The translations under genes were made by a program, and so were the position numbers. From the NCBI GenBank assembly GCA_964017145.1, contig OZ024843.1:1913001-1977000 (forward strand): DNA of 64,000 nucleotides, in the 5' to 3' direction. The notes below the pieces were generated by a model. That model had not been told where the DNA came from, searched no databases, and saw nothing but the letters and a program-made list of their open reading frames with translations. The DNA comes from Agrocybe praecox. Its lineage: Eukaryota; Basidiomycota; Agaricomycetes; Agaricales; Agrocybaceae. Below are positions 13,301 through 24,681 of this stretch, in pieces; positions within the stretch are counted from its first letter, which is position 1, and the number at the start of each line of letters is the position of its first letter.

Positions 13301-13617
13301 TCTTTCGTCGACGCCTCGTCCGTTTCTCTCGACCTTTCCTCCCATCTCCCACGCACAAGATCAAGACTATTTCCAACACGATGCGAAGGTGTCCATCGCC
13401 GCGCTACATTAGATGCCACAGATGATCCAGTGGTGTTCGTTAGCAGGCTGATGCTTGATTGCGAGTTGCTCCTCGACAGGGTGCCTCCGCTACGAGTTGA
13501 TGAAGTACGCTCGAGAAGACGCGTCTGATATGCAAACGGTGCTGAGCCTGATCTGGGCCCATTGGATGAACTAGAGCTCCCCGTAGGATTTGACGAAACT
13601 GGGCTTGAGCGATCCAT
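7318..13617 (-). CDS. IQGAP-family Ras-GAP-related protein (Rng2/Iqg1 type)
   Basis: Scaffold that organises the cytokinetic actomyosin ring and polarised growth. Starting at MDRSSPVSS there is an unusually long Ser/Pro-rich, probably disordered region of about 430 residues. A calponin-homology domain follows (QQWIEGCLGEELEF, LRNGVVLAKLVRSFLGE; about 12060-12330 plus further exons). Then come 13 IQ motifs in one exon block (about 11500-10330), a RasGAP-related domain (about 9800-9050), and the RasGAP_C region (NVTPEKNLLILFP; LQAKYENRQSLSLFNGKVKV). The last codons are reached by an intron that joins NKK to FYAQ, stop 7318. The family is GAP-dead in known members. The very high IQ count suggests strong calmodulin or myosin light-chain binding. 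The identification is secure; exact exon borders in the GAP region were not all checked. Confidence 0.93.
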
Positions 13618-13848
13618 TCAGACTATGGCATACTCGTCGTATGGGCGCGAAAAGAAAGAGAGGACCGTAGGCAGCCGTAGAGCCGAGGTCTCCCAGTTCA
13701 AGTCTTGACTCCGACTCTTGAACATAGTCATGTGCTGAGATAACGGCACCATCCGTGTGAATATCTCTGACATCATCATTACAATACATACATCTCGATA
13801 AGATAACAATGGGTATATCCAAACGTATATATAGATCCATCCTAATCA

Positions 13849-16654
13849 TTAAAGCTTCGCAGAGGGTTGTGACGGTCTCTTAAGCCATGCTTCGGTCGCC
13901 AACTTGCGTAAGTCTGTCTTCAAGATTTTACCTGATGGCGTTCGTTCTGTAGAAAAAAACACGGTTCATACTCAGTTTGGATTATGAATGAATGTTACTA
14001 ACCAAATGGCTCGTTTTGAATTAACACCATGACAGGTACAGCGAATTTTGGAAGGCTAGAACGGGGTCATTCACAATAATTGTCTCACTCTGTAGAGCTG
14101 ACTCACCTCTTTGATGCAAGCAAGACAATGGAGGCTTCAGTCACCTTGTCGTGGTACGCAGGTTTAACAGAAACGACGGCCGCCACTAGTTCACCGAGAC
14201 GCTTATCGGGAACACCGACAGCAGCGACTTCAAGTACCCGCTCATCAACGTAAATCGCGTTTTCTACTGAAACGGAATCCTACAGATGCGACATCAGAAA
14301 GGAAACACAAATTAAAGACTAAAATTCCCTCACTATGTTTTCGCCACCACGAATGATGATATCTTTAACTAATTATAAATTTAATATTAGCGAGGTCTTT
14401 CTGATAGTAAAAAATGCGACTTTACTTCGGTCACGAATATACAAGAATCCTTCGTGATCAAGGTATCCAAGATCACCCGTTTTGAACCATCCATCTTGGG
14501 TTAAGACCTTGAAAGGGTAAGAGTTAGCCCTTGTAAAGTACATCAATCGTATGGTACCATGCTGAAAGTACCTTATCAGTAGCTTCTGTAATGTGCGTTA
14601 ATAAGAGCAAGCTCACGACTCGGAGATAGATCATACCTTGGTCCCGCCAATAACCTTTCATAATGTTTGGCCCTCTGAGCCATACCTCTCCTACAGTTCC
14701 AGGAGGAACACAAGTATTGTCGTTGACGATGACGATATCATTAATTGGGGTAGCCAAACCGCTGAAAGAATTTTAAAATAAAGTTCACAAAATACGGATA
14801 AAATGACTTTACCAACTCATCGGACGAGCTAAATAATCTTCTCCAGCTGAAAAGGAGAACGTAAGTTTTGAGCCTCGGTAGCGTGTCGCGAAAAATGCTC
14901 ACCAAAGCCGACAGCTACGCTGCTTGTTTCAGTAAGACCATACCCCTGGCTCCTATTTTTTTTTTGGTCAAAATGATGGAAGACGAATGAAGATAGAAGG
15001 GGACGAACAAGCTTGCGGTTGGGAACGCTTGTTGTGCTCGTAGAGCCAAGGAATTGTGAGCTGGTGCTCCACCGAACATCAATGAATCTAATGGATGTCC
15101 GGCACCTGAGCTATCTGCCAAGTCCGATACCATAGATGGAACACTGAGAAAAGTGGTCAATATTAACTCTCTCATCACACTAAATTGAAAAAGAAATTCC
15201 AATTACCCTCCAGCAAGGCCAATGTTTTCAGTTTTAATCAATCTTGAAAGAATGCATAATTAATAGAGTTGTTATCAAATTGATTTCGCTGTACCTTGCG
15301 CCTATGAGAAGTGTAAGAGACATGAGAAGTGTGATTAAATGAAAGAATTTTAACCTTCTTCAGGATTCCATTTACGCATCATCACGATTTTCCAACCTGC
15401 CATAGAGGCTAGCATCTATGAATAGAATTCAGGTCAACAGCATAACAAAATAATCGATAAGTCAAATACCGTTAGGCTGGTCAAGCCAGTGACATGGAAC
15501 AAAGGGACCGATAGAAGTACTCCTTTCTGCGGCCCAACTGGGGGAACGGGTATATCCTCGCCTCGCCTGAGAGCCGCCCTTCGACCACCATAAATAACCT
15601 ACAAGGCCATTAGCGATAGATTTCAAAGGATTGTCTGTAGCTTACATTCAATACATTGGTTATAAATTGCCGTTGCGTGCTTAGGACACCCTTGGGCATG
15701 CCAGTTGTTCCTATATCCAACATTCAGAACGGCATAATAAGAATAGTAAGTGAATATTGACGAACCGGAAGTGAACAAAATGGTCGCATCATCCTCCGGA
15801 GCGATGTTGAGTTCCATGCTTAGTACACTTTGAGGGTCTCCCTTGAACTCATCCAAAGCTTCTCCCCAAGTCTTCATGCCATTCCACTTCCCCTTGCCTT
15901 CTTGCGCCTCGAGCACCAAGATACCGTTACTTTTGGCTTCTAGGACGAGTTCGCTTGCGATAGGCTCCAGTCTATCAGCGCGTTCGGGATCGACAATGAT
16001 CAACTTGCATTCTGTGCGAGAAATGCAGTATCTTAAAGTTTCCAAAGGTGACCAGCTATTTTTAACCCAGTTCGTCGGTATAAAAGTTAAGCTTGGAGGG
16101 AAATGTGCTTACGCGTTCGGAAGAGCGGAGATAGCACCCAGAAGGTCTAACAGTAGACCAGCTTAGAGATAGGAAAGCAGGTAAGAAAAAGGGCGTACTT
16201 ACGACATGCCCAGAAAGCAACAATGACTTCGGGGAAATTTCTTGAGCAAATGACGACTCTATCTCCTGTGAGCAATGGTGTTAGTCATTCTGATGGATTG
16301 AAACGCCAATGTACTGACCTTTACGCACTCCGTAAACATCGCGAAACATGGCGGCAGCCTTCAAGGAACGGTGGAATGCCTGGGAAAACGTAAGGCGCTG
16401 GTTTTCTAATACAGCATACACGGCATCCTTGTGTTCATTGGCTGCCCACATCCAGAAGACGCGCAGAGAGGGCCATAGATTCTTGTAGACGCGAAGGAGG
16501 AGGCCTTCGACCAATCTGGTCTCTGTTTCGTGCAATTGGCCGGGACCGGTGAGGATTGCATGGGCTGGGTGAGGAGTGAGCGGGGCAATTTAGGAAGAAA
16601 TGGAGGAGACATGCCTTCTGGAAGAGAGCGCTTTGGAGACCAGGACTGGGACAT
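13849..16654 (-). CDS. Acyl-CoA ligase / AMP-dependent synthetase, predicted peroxisomal
   Basis: ANL-superfamily enzyme that activates a carboxylic acid with ATP to an acyl-adenylate and then a CoA thioester. Visible signatures are the P-loop DDATILFTSGTTGMPKG (split by an intron near 15765), GGAPAHNSLALRAQQAFP, a YGLTETS-type motif spanning introns, the hinge region GWFKTGDLGYLDHEGF, RIKDIIIRGGENI, and the catalytic-lysine segment FERTPSGKILKTDLRKL. The protein ends SAKL, a type 1 peroxisomal signal, so a role in fatty-acid or aromatic-acid activation inside peroxisomes is inferred. The N-terminus is a problem: conserved residues HAILTGPGQLHETET are in a frame without its own ATG, one base out of phase with the two upstream ATGs (16654, 16612). 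See the frameshift finding. Substrate unknown. Confidence 0.88.
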
Positions 16655-16700
16655 GATGGGAGGAGTCGGAGGAGGGATTGAAAGGATGAGAGTGGAGGTC

Positions 16701-16705
16701 TTATA
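16701..16705 (-). promoter_or_regulatory. TATA-like box of the acyl-CoA ligase
   Basis: TATAA on the minus strand, about 47 bases upstream of the first ATG of the acyl-CoA ligase at 16654, inside the 158 bp that separate it from the divergent Vip1 start at 16813. It is the only clear TATA element in this gap. Confidence 0.4.
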
Positions 16706-16812
16706 TGAAGGACGGTATCACGGGTAGAAAACAAGCCGGAGACATGAATCTCGATTTATTGCGGACTCCGCGGTTGATAATTATAAATTTCAAATTATTG
16801 CCTCTTCCCCTC

Positions 16813-19800
16813 ATGCCGCGACAATCACACAACTCTCCCGAAAAGCCTGCTACTCGCGCCAGCTCAATCCTCACCCGTTCCTCTTCCCCTTCCTCCACAG
16901 GCTCTTTTTCTGATCTCGCCTTAACCCTGGACTCTAGAGATTCAAAGTCTGTGCATTCAACCCCCCTTCTCCATCCATCGCTGATTATCAAACCAAGGCA
17001 TGTCCAAAACCAACAAAAGGTTGTTCTCGGCGTGTGTGCTATGGACATAAAAGCACGTAGCAAGGCAATGAGGGAGATCTTGACCAGGCTTGTCGAACGC
17101 GCTAGAGGAAGCATAGAAGTCAAAGTCTTCGGCGACAAGGTGATTCTTGATGAAGGTACGTCCGGCTATTTCTTCACTGACATCCCCGTCACTCAACGTT
17201 TTTACGCGTACTTCTAGATGTCGAAAACTGGCCACGCTGCAACGTCCTTATTTCTTTCTTTTCTACCGATTTCCCCCTAGACAAAGCAATATCTTACGTC
17301 AAGCTTCGAAATCCTTTTTGCATCAATGACCTGCCTCCTCAAGCTTTGCTTTGGGATAGACGCCTCGTTGGCGCCATTCTCGATCATCTAGGAGTTCCTA
17401 CACCCACACGCCTCGAAGTATCGCGCGACGGTGGCCCAAAGGTCGAACCAGAGCTCGTCGAGATCATGAAAAAAAAGCTGGGACTCACTCTTGGCGGATT
17501 TTCTGTGACTCCTGAAGTCAAGCTTCGCGAGGACGGGGATGCCATTATCGTTGACGGCGTGCACATGGAGAAACCTTTTGTGGAAAAACCCGTAAGCGGT
17601 GAAGACCACAATGTGTACATCTATTTTCGCGGCGGCGGTGGACGCCGACTGTTCAGGAAGGTATGCCCCTTTCCCCCTATTAGTATCGAACGACTGTGTC
17701 CCAATTCTATTTAGGTGGGGAATAAAGCGAGTGAACTCGATCCAGCCCTGAATCATCCTCGAACTGATGGATCATACATCTACGAGCAATTTATCGATGT
17801 CGACAATTCAGAAGATATCAAGGTATACACAGTGGGACGGGAGTATACCCACGCTGAAACTCGCAAATCGCCCGTAGTAGATGGAGTGGTACGACGCAAT
17901 ACGGAAGGCAAGGAAATCCGGTAATTATACTAGTTATATGCAATTTTCCGTTTTACCTATAGTATTTTCAGATTTATTACGCGACTCACCGAAGAAGAGA
18001 AATCATGGGCCGATAAGATCTGTGAAGGGTTTGGCCAGCGTGTCTGTGGTTTTGATATGCTCCGCTGCGAGAATGGCCGTAAAAGCCAGGTTATCGACGT
18101 CAATGGCTGGAGTTTTGTGAAAGGGAACGAGACTTACTACGGTAAGAGCACATTCATCAACCACTGAAGCAATATGCCAAGTCAAAAAAATTTGCAGATA
18201 AGGCAGCAGACATTTTGGCCGCTTTGTGTATGCGTGTTTCATCCTCATTAGTTGGACCTACACCTCCGCAATCAGTGACTCCACCTGAGCCTCCAACCTG
18301 GCTGTTGAAAGCCAATGTCACCGTATTTCGCCATGCTGATCGCACACCAAAGGTACTCGCTTTTTTCTTCCGATGTCACTGGAGCACCAACTAATGGCAT
18401 TTTTCCTAACTAGCAAAAGCTCAAATTCAACTTTCCAATTGGGGAACCTTGGACTCAACCTTTTGTTACACTATTAAACGGAGAAACAGAAGAAATTATT
18501 CTCCGCGAAAAGGAGCAACTGAGCTGGATCGCAACCGCGATTGAGGAAGCCCGGAACTTGGGTGCGGATGGAGAAGAATTGAACAAGCTGACCCAGTTGA
18601 GCAATGCGCTCTTTAGCAAGATAGATCTTCCCGGAACCAAAGCGCAATTAAAACCCGTATACTCTAAGAGACAGTTCGGGCAAATGCGAAAGCTTACTAA
18701 GTTGACATTGGTTTTCAAGTGGGGCGGAGAGGTACGTTTTCTCAATTTCAGGGTATGATTATCCATCTCAACAAAATCGTTCAGTTCACACATTCCGCGC
18801 GTTATCAATCTCGAGACCTTGGCGAGAATTTGAAGAAGGATATTTCTATTATGAGTGCGTTTTCTGTCCTCTATTATCGGGGGACACAAATCCTGATCCA
18901 TTGACGCGCCTTCTATTAATAGATAAAGAGGTTCTTCATAATGTCAAAGTAGGTACAGCAAGCGCTTCTCTTCCTTCCTCCCCTTGCTGACAGGTTATTT
19001 AGATTTTTACTTCGTCAGAGAGACGTGTTATCGCTTCTGCCGAAATTTTTGCCGCTGCGCTACTCGATCCACAGCACCCCAGCTATTCAGTTCCCTCTTC
19101 TAATTCATCTCGCATGTCTATGGACAGCAAGAATAACGGGTTTATCAATAAAAATGTGCCCACTCAGCAGCAGCAGCCTGATCAAGTGCCTCTCAAGTTG
19201 ATTGTTCGAAAGGACCTTCTAGACGATTCTAATGCTGCAAAAGATCTCATGGATGATGTCAAGAAACACCTCAAAATTTTGCTGCGACCCGGAGAATCAG
19301 AAAAGAGACCCGAACTTACGTGGCCCAAGAGCATGAAGAAGGAGCCGGTCGAAGTCGTCAAAGTAAGTACATGCGTCGCCGTATCCGTGGTCAGCTCTAA
19401 ATTTGACAAATACTACTGACAGGAGGTCATAGAGTTACTCAGCTCTTTCAGAGATACGATGAGACGCAACTTTGAGACACTTGATGTAGACAAGATACAA
19501 GAACGATGGTTGGTTATAACTATCAAAATAATTCTGGCAATAAGTCGCGAGTTTCCTAATTACTAATTACTCCTTCTACTTGAAGGTGCTGTGGCGACGA
19601 ACCTTGGCTTTTCCGCGAAAGGTGGGAGAAACTCTTCGAAGACTTTTGCGATGTCGAACAAAAAAAGTTTGATCCATCCCGCGTAAGCCAAGCGACATCT
19701 TATTTGCCCATAAAGCTGAAGATAAAGCTAACGGATCTGTTTGACGTAGGTTTCGGAACTATACGATACTATCAAATACTGTGCCCTGCATCATCGAACA

Positions 19801-20678
19801 TTCCTCTTTGCAATCTTCGATGAACACGGCCGTACAGACCCCCACCAACATCCTCATGATCGTAAAATACACGAGCTGTACGGTCGGGCCAAAGCTCTAT
19901 TTGATTTAGTCGCTCCGCAGGAATATGGTATTGATCCTGATGACAAGCGAGTCGCGCTATTTCTTGATTGCCACCATAGTCTAACCTATCCATAGGGAAG
20001 AAATCGGGGTACTTACGTCTCTGCCACTACTGCGTAATGTCGTATCCGATTTAGAAGCAGCAAGGAACAACGGCGAAAGCTCATTAACCTTATACTTCAC
20101 CAAAGAGAGCCACATACACACTCTGGTCAATCTTGTGCTGCTGTCTGGGCTGCCAATTGCAAACCGGCGTATTCCAGAGCTAGATTATGCTGTGAGTATA
20201 TATTTTCTCAATGACCGTGTTAAGACTGAATCTTCTTCAATCTGTAGTCACATATAACTTTTGAGTTATACGAAAGAAATCATGGTCGAGGAAATTCAGA
20301 CAAAGAATATTCCATCCGATTATCATTGAGCGAAGGAGCTCATTCGTCCAATGTCCTCGATTCTACATTGGACGCCCGACACTCGCTGAACGTACAACCG
20401 CGCAGGTAAAGTCATCGTCGGAGTCACATAAAGATCAATTTGTTGAAAGTTTCTTTCTAGAAAATTAACCCAGCATCTACCATACAGTGTAGTTATCGAG
20501 AAATTATCGAAGCACTTTGATCGCCTAACAGATGTCAGTAATTATTTTTGAAAACTCTGGATTGAAATTAATATCAGTGTTGATCGAATAGGAAGATGAT
20601 TTTGGACCAGAGGGACCCTTTGAAACCATCGATGCTCCACTATCCGTATCACCTGTAGGAAATGCCGAGGAGACGTGA
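16813..20678 (+). CDS. Inositol hexakisphosphate / diphosphoinositol-pentakisphosphate kinase (Vip1/Asp1, PPIP5K)
   Basis: Bifunctional inositol-pyrophosphate enzyme, cytosolic. The N-terminal ATP-grasp kinase adds a pyrophosphate to InsP6 or 5-InsP7; the C-terminal histidine-acid-phosphatase-like domain removes it. After about 70 Ser/Thr-rich residues the kinase begins at [20 protein letters not shown] and runs through [41 protein letters not shown] and the metal-binding [12 protein letters not shown]. The phosphatase signature [10 protein letters not shown] is spliced at about 18350/18415. Further conserved segments are [40 protein letters not shown] and [22 protein letters not shown]. It ends GNAEET, stop 20678. 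In S. pombe the ortholog controls microtubules, polarity and phosphate response. A second in-frame ATG at 16705 exists, but 16813 fits the family start. Confidence 0.96.
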
Positions 20679-20732
20679 ATGTCATTACATATACATGGGT
20701 TGTAATAGCACTACGATATATCATCATTTAAT

Positions 20733-21620
20733 CTAAGATGCAGCTCCAGTCTGCCATTCTTGCAGACCCAACTTTTCCCTTTGTTGCTTCAGTTGTTCTG
20801 GTTTTAATTTTCGAAAAACAATCTCTGACCCTACGCTACCCATAGGAGATGGATGATCCGAGTCAAATAGTGCAGATTCCGACTGAGACAAGGAAGATGA
20901 CTGTGTGGCTAATGCTGCAAAGGACTGTGTCGATTCACGATATCTACGTGTTGAAATTGAGAAATTTGTCAGGGATCAGACAGTATCTAAACTCACAGAC
21001 TGCCCGATGGTTAACCAATAAGCTCAGCCTTATCACAATTATTTCAGACTCACCGAAAGGCCTCTTTGTTATAGCAGTCAGATTCCTCAAACTGGTCTAA
21101 AGCGTGCTTCTTGAACGCAACTTTGATCCAGTGGAGGACATCGAAGACATGGTGCTCTTTGGGCCTGCATTTAGGTGAAATTCTACACGCACACGCAAAA
21201 AAAGGAACCATGACAATACCTCCAGGGGCGAAACCGAGGGTTCAGATTGAATGAACCCTTTGAAGAAATCAATGGATGAAAGACATCAGTCACAAAGTCT
21301 ACTGCAGGGGGGCCCTCAGGATAGTTTGCCGGAAATTTGAGACGAAATTTAAGAATAGAATCTGCGTAGTACCCTAAGAAATGATAGCAACACTCTCCGT
21401 TCAGCGAGGCACTTGTCTATCTATCGTCAAATGACATACCTTGGTGAACGAAAAAGATGGCATCCCACTTAAACAGATCATTGGAGGATGGCACGACATA
21501 CATGCCTAGGGGACAGTGTCCAGCATTCCGGAGAGAGGCATATTCGAGTGTAATGGCAGTTCTAGCGAGAATGTTCTCCTGCGATGGGGTATCAAAATGT
21601 TGCGAAGGATGTGTAGTCAT
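20733..21620 (-). CDS. Catalytically inactive E2 variant (AKTIP/FTS-like UBC fold)
   Basis: Ubiquitin-conjugating-enzyme fold protein without the active cysteine. The start at 21620 gives MTTHPSQHFD; a helix and EYASLRNAGHCPLGMYVVPS lead into DLFKWDAIFFVHQGYYADSI and the E2 core FPANYPEGPPAVDFVTDVFH. Where active E2s have HPN(x)GxIC, this protein reads HPLISSKGSFNLNPRFR, so no Cys is available. The C-terminal tail is Ser-rich and ends KLGLQEWQTGAAS. Animal AKTIP/FTS works with Hook proteins to link cargo to dynein, and fungal Hok1-FTS-FHIP moves early endosomes; that role is inferred by family. It lies tail to tail with Vip1, with only 54 bp between the stop codons. Confidence 0.85.
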
Positions 21621-22134
21621 TGCCGACTTCAATAGATATCAAAGACCTGATAGACGACAAAAATCTAAGCTGAGAGATCCGAGGCAAGTTGGGTATCAAA
21701 TAAATGGGTAGTAGGAGGTTAGAAGCGTTAGAAGTTAGATCACTGGATGATAGGGTCACTGATTAGTCACTATAACCACTGGCTCGGTAACGATGAGCAA
21801 ATAGATAGTAATAGTAATAGACTACGTTGAAAGCCTATACTCCAGAATGGTCTGCTACGGTCGAACAACATATAAGGCGGTGGTATCCTTGAATCCCTTT
21901 CCCCAGTGTCTACATATTTGGTATCGAAATCAATAGTGTGACTACATGTACACTATGTCCTGGAATGATTGCTGCAAATACTACATAACACGGAACTGGA
22001 ATTGGGGCAAGTTCCAGCGAACAAACATTGTCGTCTGACTATGTACAAAAACAAACAATCGACAAGTGGATCAAAAAGAGCATCATGCAATATAAAGAAT
22101 AAAGAATGTCTCCAGTTTTCGGCCTCCCGAAACG
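21621..22134. other. Intergenic: promoter of the E2-variant gene and 3' region of the zinc-knuckle gene
   Basis: About 510 bp, rich in short TAGTAATAG-like runs around 21800. No gene, RNA or repeat that I can defend. Confidence 0.5.
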
Positions 22135-24050
22135 TCATCTCGCGTATCCTCCTTTATAGCGAGGGCCAGAGTCAGACTGTCGATGTCGGTCAGACGAATA
22201 CCGTTCATCACGCCCACGACGATCATAGTGCCTTCTCCTCGAGGAACTATGTTGATGTTCGTGCCGACTCGATCGGTTTGAATGCCCACCTTCGATGGCT
22301 TCGATGCTGATACCTCCAAGTCGTTCCAGAAGACTAGGTTTATTGTGGTGATTCACTGGAGGTTCGTATGATTTTGATTCTCGGAAGGATTTTCCAAATG
22401 TAAACTTTTTAGGATCCTGGGGTGGCTGACTGGAATTGCTGGAACGTTTTGCAGAATTAGCGAACCAATCTTCTGGATCGTCTTCAACCTGCTGGGCTTG
22501 CTTTGCCAATGCTGCCCGTGACTTGATCCTAGCTTGTCGACCAACATTTGGAGGCGCAGATGCCCCCCACCCTCCTAAATCTTGAGTTGCTTCTGTCCTG
22601 CGAGGTCTGGTGGTTGTGGGTGCTGCTTCTTTGTCTGGGTCGTAGAAAGGTCCATTCATGACGTTAAAAATACTGAACGCGGAAAATTCTTCTGAGAAGT
22701 GGCCCTTCTCGAGATCTTCGCATTCCTGCGAGCAGAGAGATGAAAAATGAGAGAATATTGTCTATTGAGAAATGGATGAACGTACATCTCCCCAATGGCC
22801 GTAACTTCCGCAGTTGTAACACCACTCATCATTGGCCACGAAACCTTCACCTCCTTGACCGAGGTTTAGATCTTTCTTTGATTGCCGCAGGCTCAATGTG
22901 CGACTCTGTTCTTCACTAGTAAGGTACTCATATAAGCGCCACAACGTTGGGCATTCCTGTACCATTAGAATTAGCCAGGAAAACGACAGGAAACATGAAA
23001 TATAAACGTGCATTGGTTTTGTGACGCGACGAGAAGCATCTATCACATTCACTTTCTTGTGTTGACATAAGTGCACGAGCCGACCGTCGATTTGGACAAT
23101 TCTATAATTTATGGTTATGATCTGCCTACCTAGGAAGTAAGTGAAAACTTACGGCGTTGATATGTCCTTTCATACCACAAGTGAAGCAAACCTTGGTAAT
23201 TGGACAGGATCGCGTTGAATGCTCGTCGCGGACTCCGCAAGTCAAGCACTATATAAAAAAAAATCAATGATGTGTTTTTGAGATTTTGAAGAAGACACGG
23301 ACAATCTGGACTGGGCAAGCTGAAGTTTTGTGTTGGCCTTCGGCACCGCAATTCTTGCATACTGTTCGACTGATCACAGCTGCCTCATCCACGGGTTCGT
23401 CGTAATATCGCAGATTTTGCTTAAGGATGCATCAAATTAAAGCTTGAAAACAGGTTTTGACACTGGCTAATTGGTACCTTTGAATCCTCGTAGTCGAGGT
23501 AATCAATGAAGTCGTCATCTTCCGAATCAGACAGATTCGGTGGAATAATTTCGATAAGAGTGCTACCAAGCACGGTAACGTGAGCGGGGACCAGCAACTT
23601 TGTAGAAGTTTCGGGCGTTTCCTCGGGCGTCTTTTCGGTTTTGGGCAGAAGAGTGGAAGCAACAGCAACAGGAGCCAAATCAATAAAGAACAAGTTTTCG
23701 GTTTCGGTTTCCTGTTGTGCTTCGACCACGTTCTTTTCACCGATACCTTGACCACTTCCTTCCGCTTTGGAATTTTCGGGGGCATTACCCACCCGTTGTC
23801 GTTTGACTCGTTCCACCTCTCTTTGTTCCACCTCTCTTTCAGGTTCCGCAGAATTCCTGGTAGAAGATAGAGATGCTACCGTTGGAGTTGAGTTTGCAGT
23901 CGACTTTCTTGATCTTCTCTTTCGTTTCCTTCGCGGTTCTTTCGTTGGAGGAGCATCTAAGCTAGGATTTTTGGAACCCTCGTTCGAGGTCTGCGGCGCG
24001 AAAGATGGAGGGGGTGATGTTGTTAAGTCAATTATTTCAAGAGAAGACAT
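22135..24050 (-). CDS. CCHC zinc-knuckle RNA-binding protein (Air1/Air2-like, TRAMP complex)
   Basis: Probable RNA-binding subunit of the nuclear TRAMP polyadenylation complex, which hands aberrant RNAs to the exosome. From the ATG at 24050 there is a charged, disordered stretch of about 220 residues with SDSEDDDFIDYLDYED. A series of zinc knuckles split by introns follows: CKNCGAEGQHKTSACP, CLTCGVRDEHSTRSCP, CFTCGMKGHIN, CDRCFSSRHKTNECP and, after a linker with LWRLYEYL, CYNCGSYGHWGDEC. The C-terminal 170 residues are Arg/Ser/His-rich and end RYKGGYAR. The five CxxC-x4-H-x4-C knuckles and the LWRxY linker are the family hallmarks. A generic zinc-knuckle protein is the alternative, less likely given the linker. 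Confidence 0.88.
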
Positions 24051-24681
24051 TGGTATGGGGGAAAGCTTCGCAGATCTGGGGACAATTTCAAGATAGCACC
24101 GAACACCAAGTCGAGTAAGTCCTGGCGTCAAACGATGAAGTTGGAACTAACTGTTTTCGAGTCAATTGCTTACATAAATTAAAATAGTGCACATATTTGC
24201 TTAATTACGTAAAGAAAGGTAAATTAGTTTACAATTGTCAATGAAAGTGAGCGCTAATATAACGTTTATACTGGCTAGAAGATGCCTGAAATCCAACATA
24301 TTAAGCAGACAACAAAGTAAACCAATGAAACGCGTTGGCGGCGGGGCACGTCGAAGCAATTGTCAATGTCATCAAAATTATGACGATCTAAGTATAGCAC
24401 ATCTAATCTAATCAACTACAGATCTGTCAAGCGCTCATAAGAAATGGTCTGAACTTTGAAGTGCAAAAAAGATTGCAAAGCTGTATTGGAGTAGCGATAT
24501 TCTAATCTAAACATTGTAAGGACGTATCTAATTCTAATCGGAAACATGAATTTCGTTAAACCCCGAAATGCTCAGATACTCATTATATGCTCCGCAAACG
24601 CTCATCTAATTCTTGGTCTATGATAGTTTGATTAGTTATGCATGCGATTCGATGACTTATTCACAAGACAGGAAATTCCGT
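24051..24681. other. Intergenic: promoter of the zinc-knuckle gene and 3' region of the HAD phosphatase
   Basis: About 630 bp of AT-rich DNA. The motif TCTAATC or TCTAATTC recurs at least four times between 24399 and 24610. This may be simple low complexity. No ORF or structured RNA is apparent. Confidence 0.5.

Noticed and set aside
24399..24610. Recurring TCTAATC motifs as a possible regulatory or repeat array
   Set aside because: Irregular spacing and AT-rich surroundings; not distinguishable from low complexity.
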